Source: Panopea generosa (Eukaryota > Mollusca > Bivalvia > Adapedonta > Hiatellidae). Taken from it: a stretch of DNA of 64,000 nt. A model generated the notes under the pieces. That model did not search any database and was not told where the DNA came from. It saw nothing but the letters and a program-made list of their open reading frames with translations. Positions 33,923-45,900 of the stretch are shown here, one piece after another; position 1 is the first letter of the stretch; every line of letters starts with the position of its first letter. The stretch spans positions 60,464,457-60,528,456 of the forward strand of contig CM055905.1 in assembly GCA_029582155.1 (NCBI GenBank), read 5' to 3'. The translations under genes were made by a program, and so were the position numbers.

Positions 33923-36900
33923 CTGAAAAATACCATAATTTTATATATGCCAGATAGGAGGAAGGATAGTATCATAGGAATATAATTATATTTTGATAAT
34001 ATTGGATAAGGTGTCATTTTAAGTACATTAAATAGTATATATGAGAACCTATTATATTGTTGAGAGTAAAGTCAATACTTGATATATGTGCTGTGAGCTG
34101 GAATTGAACTCGCGACCTCAGCAATTAATTGGGTCCGCTAGATAGTAATGTTGGAAAAGCCCCATTTAAGCACGTTGATTGGTTAGTTGCTCCAACTGAA
34201 AGTTTGGATGGCATCACAGTTCGGTAAACGTATATTTGCTATGAATTGTGGGACAGGCATAGAATTTCCTGCTTTTTCATTGGTGGTTAATAGACCTGAT
34301 TCAGGAGATATCAGGTTCTGGGATAGTCTTATTCTACATTATATTTCAATAAATCTGAAGAGTTGTATGTAAGGGGATGATAAAACCATTACTTAATCAC
34401 ATCACTATTCAATAGTCTTTTGAATTTATAGTGATATTTCCTAAGAACATGTATTGCCTATTCAAAATAACGTTAACATTTGCATATCTTTTGATCCTGT
34501 CATTTAATTATAACTATCAATATGATTTCTTAATGTTGAGATAAGGTATACAAAATTACACATGAGATAATGGAAGTTTTTTTACGCGAAATGTAGGCAA
34601 ATATGACCTATTGGAGTTACATATATAAGGAGGATACATGCTGTATTGTTTAACCCCCCAACATTCACTGCCAGGGTAGTAAATATTTGTAAAAGGAGAC
34701 TATCAAATTACAACGCTACACTAGGCTATCTACTGATGGTGAATTAACACAGATCCATGTGTGCAGGGTGCATCTTTCTCGAATATTAATATTTTGGCAG
34801 TTGGAGTTAAAAAAATAATTTCAAAGTGCATATATCAAACACCATTTGGAAAAAAACTATTACCAATAATATAGCAGAATGCAACATCATAACAAAAACA
34901 GTACATTGATGACTGTGAAAAAGGGTTCTTTGATTTAAATCATCTACTGAATTATACAAAAACCTTACCCAGAGCCACCTTGCGGCTTTTATATGACACT
35001 AAGAGCTTTAAGAAATAGTTTCATAATCTTACAGTTAAGGAGTCTTGTTTCTATGCGTCGAACATGGCACATATGTAATATCCGCTTCTGTCCATCAGAA
35101 GTTTTTCCCCACTGCATCACCAGGTGTTTGTTGTCATTTTGAATCAACCTGACATGTACACGATGATCCCATCCTTGTGTCGTCTGCTTCAAGAAGTGAC
35201 CTGTAAGTCGATAAAAAGGCTTTTTTAACGTTTCTCTGTAGTTTGACTAATATATTAGATTAAGCTTGACAGGTAATATTGGGAAGTTTTTTTACCCCAA
35301 AATACCATGAAGATAATTCAGACAATCATCTACATTTGGTCTGAGAATTAAAATCAGACTTAAAACATATATAAAAAAAAGATATATATAGAAAATTAAA
35401 TATATGTAAAAACGATTAAATAAACATTTTTTTTTACTTTCAGAAACAAGAATATTATCAGTTATTATCATAAAATCTTATTACTTACCCATAAAGTTGT
35501 GTTTACAAGAATTGCAGATTTTTATGAGTTTTAGTCTAATTTTAGTATTTGAAAGTTAAATGAATATAGTCCCTGATACAAGAATTATGATAATGCGACC
35601 TAATAAACCTAGTAATTATTTACACTTGTTACTTTACTGATACAGAGCACAAATCTTAAATATATGGAGTTATAAAATATCAGAAAATGATAAAGTGTAT
35701 TTTAAATGGTATTTGACAGAAGTCAAAAGTAAAAAAAGATGTTAACATATATTACTGGATTTGGGACATTACGTAACTGTTGGTAAACCATGTCGTTAAA
35801 AATTACAAACATGAAAATGAATTTCAATTTCATTATTATCTTTTTATTAGTGAAATTGACGTTACTACAATATATTATATAAAAGCTATATTTATAAAAA
35901 ATCACATCGTATCTTTCCCTTCATTATAAATATGTTATCACGAGTTGGATATACACATCACTATGTAATATAATGAATTTCAATCAGAAACGTAGTCTTT
36001 AAATATTTAGAATGAACACTAGAATTAACCGTCTTCCGTGGCCTTGTGGTTAGAGCGTCCGCCTTGGAAGCGGGAGATCGAAGGTTCGAATCCTGGTGGA
36101 AGATTTTGTTGTTTTTTCTGATGGGGCCGGTTGCTCACTCAGCAGCTAGTTAAATTGAGGTTCCGAATGTGTAAGTCAGACGCCTGGCAAGGATAGCTTT
36201 TGGAAACAACATAAAAGTGTTGCACAAGCTGGCTGGCCCTTTCAATAGGGGTGATAAACAACAATCAAACACTTCACTTTTTATATCAGAATATAACTTA
36301 CCTTGCTTTATAACTGTAAATGTAGTGTTTTCCTCCAGTACACTATTGTGGAGTACCACATCTTCGTGTTCAGTATTCGAATCATCTGTCTCTTGCATTA
36401 CATTGTGACGTGAACTGTTAGCTTCATTTTGTCTGTTTATGGTCGATATTTGTTGTAATGATATCGGATGTCTTTTGTCCCCAATTTCATTTGGATGCCT
36501 TGTGTTATGGGGTGCATGGAGTTCATTTCGAAGATCGACAATTTGTTTGGATGTTTCTTGCATACATTTGTCTATCAATTTCATTATTTGCTTTGGAATT
36601 CCATACCCTTGCTTTGGTTTACAGATTTTGGAGTTAAATCCAAATTCAAATGAAATTCTTTTCGATGTGACGTCATGCTGGATGAACAGAAACGTTTCAT
36701 ATTTCATCCTTGAAGTCCAGACATCCTTCAGTTCTACTTCATAATCTTGACTCTGTGTAATCAAATCATTTAGTGACTGCATATCGTTAATGGCAATCCA
36801 ATGTCTCCCAAGGTTGTTTTTCAAGCTGTTATCTTTGATTTCATCTTGAATGAGTTTAAATGGGTATGCGCTGTGTTGTATCGCTTCTAAAATTGTATCC

Positions 36901-39900
36901 GAATTTTCCTGTAAGAATCGTGCCAATGACATTTTGTTTATGAACCTTGCTACCAGAGGAACAGCATTCACACACCTAGCCACCGTCCCGTGCAACTTAT
37001 GTATATGCATTCGCATGTCTACAGATGTCATAATCGGCACTGTTTCCCTATTTGTTTCCAGATGCAGAAACAATTGGTAAACCGATGCTAAGAAATGGAA
37101 CACGCTTATTCCATTTGCGCGTGTATAACGTACCATGCGCGTAACCAGTTCTTCTGGCATTTCTTCATTGAATGTGATGCAGAAGTTTTCTTGAATGTCG
37201 TCAAGTTTGTTTCTAAGTGAAACAGGATAAATCGTACCCTCCATGTACTCTTTCCAAAACAGTCGAAGGCTTGATAGCTGTGGTTGTAATGTGTGTTTAA
37301 CCAATGCAGGAATATCAATCTCGAAGCGTTTTGGTGGCATATCTGTCTTGTTATGGTAGGCGAGTATAGTCAGCTGTAAATCTTTGAAAATGATAGATGT
37401 AGACATCATATCTGTGGCAATTGCATGCAGTATTATTCTCAAACGTGTTCTGTTCTTGTGGTAGGCAATTTGGAACTTGACTGGCCACTCCCTTTCAAGA
37501 TGAAACACAACTTTTAAGTTTCTGTCTACGACAATGCTTTCAAACGGTACTTCCTGCAAATCTATATGCGTCTCTGCAGGATTCAGGAGTACTACTTTAA
37601 CATCTGTTGTGACGCTGTCCGTGGTATATCGTTTTCTAAGCTCTGGATTCATATTCATAACGTGCTCAAGTATTTTAATCCAGTCCTCTGTTTGAAGTAT
37701 CGATTTCATTTCTATATCAACTATGCGTATTAAAGTTGGATCATCTTTTCTCTTCAAGTACTTATCCATTACGCTTTGTTGCATAAAAGTAATTTCTCTT
37801 GATAAGAAAGAATTATTTTCAGTGCTTTCTTGAACCAATGATTGTTCACCATGTGTTACTTTCCCCGCCAAAATATGTACAATGGTTGAAATCGTCGTTT
37901 GATCTGACATTAAAGTCATGAATGGTATTTTACACTGAAGTGCATCATCTATCGTATTTGAAAAACTCATTGCCGCCATAGAATCGATCCCTAGACTAAC
38001 TAAAGAGGTAGAGTCTTCAAGCGAATCTTTTGTAGCAACAAACACTTCGCAAATTGTCGTTTTGACATAGTCGGTCAGTCGCTCTTTCACTTCCGTTATA
38101 TCTTTGCCAGTGAAGTCACTATTGCCAAGTGTATTTTTGTTTACTTCAGACGCATTTGTTTTACGAAATTTGACTTGAATGAGGGTGTCGTATTTTGAGA
38201 TTTGCGCTGCCAAATTCATATTTGATGTGACTATATCCCAGTCAATGTTTGCATATACGGTCTGAGTGTCGTTGGTGAGTAGAGATTGGATAAAAAACGA
38301 TCTTATCTCCGCAGCAGACAGATGTGAAAACCCTTTCTGTTTCAGTTTGGCCTCTACGTTTACATCCATCACAGCCATGCCAACAGATAACGCTCCCCAA
38401 TTGATAGTTTGAGCCGGAAGTCCCTTTGACCGTCTGTAAAAGGCCAATGTATCCATAAAACTGTTTCCTGCTGCGTAGTTGCATTGCCCAACGTTGCCAA
38501 TGATGGAAACAATTGAGGAATGCAATACAAAGTAGTCGAGCTGAAACTGTTTTGACCGCGTGTGTAAATTCCAAGCCCCTTTAATTTTTGGTAACATCAC
38601 TTTCCTTATATTCTCTTCTGATTGATTAATCAAAAATGAATCTGCAAGGACTCCTGCTCCGTGAAAGATACCTTTTACTGGCACACCTTTCAACATTCTT
38701 TTGATTTCTTTCAATCCTTGATCGAGTGACTGAGAATTTGTAACATCAACCTGTACGGCTGTAACAACAATGTTATACTTTTGCATGACATTTCTAATAT
38801 CTGTTTGCTTACTTGAAGTTGGAACACTCCTTGACAGGGTGACAATATACCCAGCACCCATACTAGCTATCAACTGCAGTAGTTCCCATCCTAATCCATG
38901 CAAACCGCCAACTAAAACATAACATGCTTCCTTTTGAAAGAGACTACTTTGCTCCACCCGAAGGGGTATACTGTCATTCGCTATGTCGGTTTCTATATCT
39001 ATCTGCTCCATTGGTAACTCAAAATTGAACCGATTCCTGAGACATTTTTCCATTTTTTCCTGACTGTCCTGTGTGTCAATATTTTCTATCAACGTCCGGA
39101 CTATTGGTATCGACGATTCCAATACACTGAGATTAAACAAATGACAAGTAACTAATATCCGCATAAATACGTGTCCGAATTTGTGATTTATACAGGCCTG
39201 GAGTGCATCCGGGATCAATGTTTTGAGAGAGACTATACGTTTGAGACCTGGATTTCTTTGAATAAGAGTTTGAATATGTACTTGCTTTGCAGATGTTAAT
39301 ATCAAAGCTGCTGTCACATCAGTGCACACGTGTGTAAGATTATCATTTTCCAAATCCGTTGACGTAATGTATATCATCTTGCATGCTTTTTTTTGGAACA
39401 CCTTTTTCATAAAAATATGTCTGAAGTCATTTTCTTTGCACAACGTATCTAAAACAATAACATGCGCTTTGTCCGGGACTTCTTTGATCATGTGGTAAAG
39501 TATATTGCCGAGTATGAGTGAACCTGGTTTATATGCTTTGCTATTTCCGCTGAATATACATTCTTCTGGGATACTGACTAATGAAGCTGCATCAACTGGA
39601 CAACAGAAGCAAATGTCATTTCCTTTGTTTGATGTTTTATCTATAATTGTTCCCGTGCCTTCAATTGCTATAATTTGGCTTCCAAAACGATTGGACTTTT
39701 CTGACCATATATCGGTGTACTGCCCAACATCCGTTGTCGGAGGGTACACGGAGTCATGATGCTTGACAATTGATTTCAACATAACTGTGTGCAGCGGTAA
39801 TTTCAGCTTGTGATGTTCCTTCGTTTCTGATGACTCGCCTTTTGCCAGCTGAAAAAACGGCTGTAAAACCTTGTAAGCACATTCAGACTTCAGATGTGCA

Positions 39901-42900
39901 TTGTAGTCCAGGTTCATTTTGAGAGTTCTATACATGGGGCGCGACCTTTGGTTGACATTTAGTTTCGCACCGAATACACTCGATCTTGATACGCATAGTT
40001 CTGCCTGGTCACGCAATCCACCCGTTAAAATACATCGCAACAGTTTGTAATTTAAACCGCGAGGGTTTATATCTACTAAACGAATGTCTGCATAAATTCC
40101 TTCATGCATTGCTGAACGAACCATTCCCCATAATTCTGATCCACTCAGATTTAGTGATTTAGAATCTTTTTCTGATATGTATTGTGTACATTCTGTTACT
40201 ACGTAGAGTGGTAATGATACTTTGTTCGTTGCCAAAATCTGTAACAGTTTCTTCAGGTTTATAAACCTCTCTACCGCTGCATCGAATAGCATGACTTCGT
40301 CGTCATGATCGACAGTGCTTTTACCGACGCAAAATAGAATAGCTTCATATTTCTCTAAAAATACTGATGTCAGTACATTTCCATCGACTTCATGCAGCAT
40401 GTCAACTTCTGAAATATTTTGAAGTTTCTCAATCCACATGTTCTTCTTTTGCAAAGACAATGCTAACAATTTTGTTCCATTTGTAACTAGATCTGTTGTA
40501 TCCACATTAACATTGATCCAGTCGTATTCATAAGCCTTACTTTTTATATCAGCTGATCGACCCAAAGTTCTAGTATGGAAATTGTTTACCTCTACGATCA
40601 CAGAACCTGTTGGCGACAAAAGCAATGCGTTATACTCATCACCTGTTTCAGACTTGGATATTCGACGAGCGTAACCGAACATTCTCGTCTGTGGTGGCCT
40701 GTTTATCACAATGGAGCCGGCTCCCTTTGGCATGGCTAAGCTGGAATTTGAAACAGCGAATATTCCAAACGTTTGAAAAAGAGCATCGATGATGGCTGGA
40801 TGAAAATGTGTTTTGACAAATTCTTCAGCTACGGAATCTGGAACACATATTTCTACTAAGCATTCCGAGTGCGCTGTCCATGATCTTTCAATCAAATTAA
40901 GACTTGTTCCATATTGAAATTCAAGTTTTTCCAAACAAGCATATGATTCTTTCTTATCTTTTATAATCTTACATCTCTCACGCAATTCGTCGATATCCAT
41001 CTCTGGTCTTTCAGGAATATTTCTCAAACTTACCTTTCCGGTACTCAGTGTCCTTGTGCTACTTTTAGTTTCAAAAAGAAAAGATGTTTCTTCCATTTCA
41101 GTTGTACTGACAGCAAGTGCATATTCATTTCCAATTGATGGCATAAATGGATTTTCGAACTCAATAGATACCATCAGGTCATAAACTGGTTTCTGAATGC
41201 ATTCTTGGCCGATATGAAATCCCATTTCAACATATGTAGCACCTGGTACTAGAATATTACCTGAAAGGAAATGATCGTAAACGAATGGAGTTGAACTTGC
41301 GCCAATCAAAAGTTGAAAACCCGGGTTTCCTTTGTTTTCAGTAAAGCGTCTGACAAACATATGCGAATCTGCACTGCTGTCAACAGTACCTGCTAAATAT
41401 AGATTTACCCTGTCAGCAAGGTAAAGACTCTTTGATTTGTTGAACGCATACTTTGGAATTGGTGTCACCTTTTGAATATTGGTGTAAATGTTTTTCCAAA
41501 TAATCGGAATCTCCGTTTCGTAAAGCTCCGAAACCGTTGAGTACACGCTTTGTAGTTCTTTATTGACATTAAGCGAAGGCAAGCACAATCTTTCAGTTTC
41601 TTCATCTAGAATGTTTCCAATATGTGCACGTAAAACTGGTCTCGGTCCTATCTCTATGATTATGTTTTGAGAGTTTCTCTGAATTGCTTTCTGTATCCCT
41701 TGCATAAACAAAACTGGTTTCCTGACATTGTCCGCCCAGTAAGTTCCTGCTTTGAAAAGGGACTGTGTAGCAACATCACCCGTTACGGTCGAAATGTGCC
41801 GTGTGGTATGACCGGACCCTGTGCTTAGGTTGCGTATTTGCTTAACTATTTCACTTCTACAGTTTTCCACTTGGGGACTGTGGTATGCGCATTGAACATT
41901 CAACCTTTTGATAAATAGTGGTCTGTTTTTGATAGTTTGACTCTTGTCTTGTTCTGACTTTCGTTTTTCTAGATCGTTTTCGATAGAATCTATGTCTTCT
42001 GCATTGCCAGAAATAGTACAGGCTGTTGGACTGCTGTAAACCGCTACGGAGACAGTTTGTTGGTAAGCCTTACATAACGCCTCCACTTTCGAGACCTCCA
42101 AATTCATCACAACCAGCATTGCGCCGCCTGTTTGTTCTGCTAGAATCTTTGATCGTTGGTATATCACATTCACGCTATCTTCCAATGACAAATGTCCCGA
42201 AGCATATGCGGCAGCTACTTCTCCTACTGACTGACCAACCACTACGTCAGGCTGTACTCCCCAGTGTTTCCATACATTCGTAAGGGCTACTTGAACGGCA
42301 AAGATAGCAATATGATTCAGAAACGGATCTTCATAGTTCGTATTTGCCATGAATTTGTCTCTCATCTTCCAGCCAGTGAGCGGGGAAAGGTACGTATCGA
42401 TACTCTCAACGGTTTCTCTGAACTTGTCTACTTTTGACATCATTTCCATGCACATTCCCGGCCATGTTGTTCCTACGCCGCAGTATACAAATACAATATT
42501 AATGTTGTTTTTCCCCTTTTTAGGTTTTACTTTTGTAATTTTTGTCTTAATTTGTTGCAAAAACTCTTCCTTTTTTCTTCCTATTAGACCAACTCTGTTT
42601 GTAAAATGATCTCGATGACAGCATGATGTATAGCAAACGTCTTCTATATCTAATGTTGCAGCTTGAAGGTCTCTGTAAAATGTTTCGAGATTTATTTTAA
42701 GAGATTGCGCATCAAGTGCAGAAATACAAGCAATTTGCCAATCGTCTGTGCTTTTTGGCAAATTGATTTGATTGTTGCATCCATTTATTATAGCATGGCA
42801 GTTTGATCCGCCAAATCCGAAAGAATTAAGGCATGCAATTCTACCACCGGCCTCGTTTTGTTTCCAGTCACTTACATCCAACGCTATATCTAAACCGTAT

Positions 42901-45900
42901 CTTTCAAATAAAATCTTCTTGTTTACGTTTGACTTATTTTTCTTGACGTGTAAAGATGGTACTATCTTTCCATGTTTTATCATGAGTAGGACTTTTACAA
43001 GTCCAGCTATGCCCGCGGCAGACTCTGTGTGACCTATGTTCGATTTTACAGAACCAACTAGTAATGGCGCATCATAGTGTCGGTCTGCTCGGTATTTGGA
43101 AAAAAACATACCTAATGCATTGACTTCAGTTGGATCTCCTATAGGTGTACCTGTTCCTACAAAACAAAACATGCAACGATGTGTGATCATGAGTGATAAT
43201 TACATACGCAGCATATTGTAATGCCAAATATACCATTTGAATTGAAAATATAAAACATATACAGTATAATCATTGTTACGAAATATTAATTGATGTTATT
43301 AAGATGATTTCCTTGCAGTGATGATGTCAGCAACATGGAATTTAAACATTCCATATCACGGGTAACGCCCTTAATGTTACATTGCTTTAACGTTAAAACA
43401 TGGCAAGTGTATCGCTATTGAATTGTGTCAATTGCATTTCTTTGAAAACAAACTTTGTAGAGAATTTGTCGAAGACGTACCATGTGCTTCAATATATTCG
43501 ACGTGACCCGGATTAATGCGACTTTTACTGTAAATGCTTTCTAGGAGTTGCCTCTGTTGTTCACCAGATGGCGCTGTGATTGGCTGCATCGTACGTCCGT
43601 CTTGGTTAGTGCCAGTCTCAATCGTTGCCCATATTGTATTGCCATCATTTACAGCCTTATAAGTAGACAATATACTTAGTCACTATTATAATCTATTTAC
43701 ACATATAACTTAAAATGGCTTTTCACACATTATATATACCCTATATATATATTGCTTATATCTTACACGAACCAGAAAACATATAATAAAAGATTAGTTG
43801 ATTTTTTTAAAACCCATTTTAAAAATATGAGTGCAAGTTCAATAAAAAATTACATGTAGTAAGAGACATTATATTGGAAAACATGATATCTTTTGAACGG
43901 TAATCAAAATTTCGCTCATAAACGTTATATAGTTTCTCGTGGGGGACACTTTTAGATGTCAGTAAGTGCAATTTGCCTCAAATACAAGAGGTGTATGCAC
44001 CATTTACCACGAATAAGACCGATGTGTGTATCATGAACCTAATTTTGTAGCAACCGTGAGTGGAATCTACCGCGGCCGAGAGATCTAGGGTCTGTCTCAT
44101 GTCCCACCGCTGAGAACCTTGTTTCGAGCCTAAATCGGTCCATAACATTATGTGAAAAGATTGCCAGTTACTTTAAGAAGGACGGTGGTTTCATTTTGAG
44201 GGATTCCTCCACCAAAAAATCTGGTTGAGGTATATCTCAACCAAAAAATCTGGATATGTCATACTAGTATTAAATAATATTTTTTATTGTTTTAAATGCA
44301 GTTTAACGCAATAAACAAATACTTATGAGTGTTATTCACCCAAATTCCTGAGTGCGTCCACTTCCCATGATACTTATTAAACTTTACCTTTAAGTTAAAC
44401 GTGAACAGAAGATATAAATTGCCGGGATGTATGTTTTCGATAAGAGGCCTCTTATCAATATCTACGAAACATGCAATTTAAATCATGTTGATGTTTAACG
44501 CATCTCTTTAACACTTTCATATAGACGCCTTTTGACACCTAATATAGAAGGCTTTTGACACATAATATAGTAGGCTTTTACATAAGTGAGTGAATTATGT
44601 TAATATTAACTGACAGAGTGGAAAACAGTGCAGGAAGTGTTCAGATTGCTCTTGACGAGCAATCTGAACTCTTCGTGCACTGTTTTCAAAGGTCTTCTGT
44701 GATTGGTGCGGAAAAACGCGTATCTATGGAGTAAAGGGTTAACCTTAGTGATATTTGTCAAATGAAAAGTAGCTTAATCTCGTCGTATGATAAACAAGGT
44801 TTATGTATCATCAATTTAAAAAAGATGTTAATATTAAAACTACCACCCACCACTGCAAAGTCGAAAGCATAAGCAAAGAGAAACGATTCGTCATTTTCTG
44901 AACATGAAATAATGGTTACAATAGTATACAATTTTTTTACTAAAACTTGAACTAAACACTGCTGGTGTGACTTTATTTATATTTATTCGTGTACCGGCAA
45001 TGTCGGGTCAAAATGGATAGAGTTATGGCCCTTAATAGATTAAAATATTACGTTTGTCTTATAAAAACTCTATAGCAATATTAAAATTCATCGGATAAGG
45101 ACTTGATTAAAATGTTATTGCTTATGAAAGGTTGGGCGAGTTTCTGAATTGGTCGATAATCCTTTAATTTATTGATAATTGCTGATGTTTGCCTAGTAAA
45201 CTCTGATTCTTGAACAGATCTAGTCTGGAACATTTGCGACGCTTGCTTTTCTAAAAGACAAACGTCTTGATAATTTCGACCGAGAATAAAAGTAAATCAT
45301 TTTTAGCGTCAATAGATAACGTTTTTCATTGGTTGATTCAAACCATCGGGCTACCTCTGCTTCCTCGGCGAATTCCATAATATTTCAAAGAGTTTCATTC
45401 GGATGCTATTTCTATACTCATTAAATTTATGTTATTAGATATTTTTTATGACAAAGATCTTGTACAAGATAACTGCCTCTACTTCCGTCCGAATAAAAAT
45501 CTTTAAACTTTTCCCATAATATTACAATTGCAGAGGTGTGTTTGTTTCATTCAAATAGATCTGCCTTTCAGATTCGAACGTTTTTTTTCTGCACAACTTG
45601 TCAATGCGTTTGTCTTTTAGAAAAGCAAGCGTCGCTATGATCAAGACTAGAACCGGTCATATTGTACCGGAATAAATAGTCGAATGTGATACAGGTCCTA
45701 TTGGGCGTTTTTTATTTTTTTTTTATACTGGAGGTATTTATGTTTTGGCTCATTTTATATCAAACAGCTATTTCCAAATAAAAATGTTCATACCGACTTC
45801 GCTCGTTGCAAAATAACAACTCCACAACCTTCTCCACGTGCATAGCCGTCCGCAGTGTCACAGAAGGTCTGGCATTGCCCCGTGGGTGACATCATTTTGT

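Noticed and set aside
36030-36104. A functional tRNA-Pro gene
   Set aside because: The acceptor and anticodon stems pair well, but the outer T-stem pairs fail and the D arm is irregular. It is kept only as a tRNA-like sequence.
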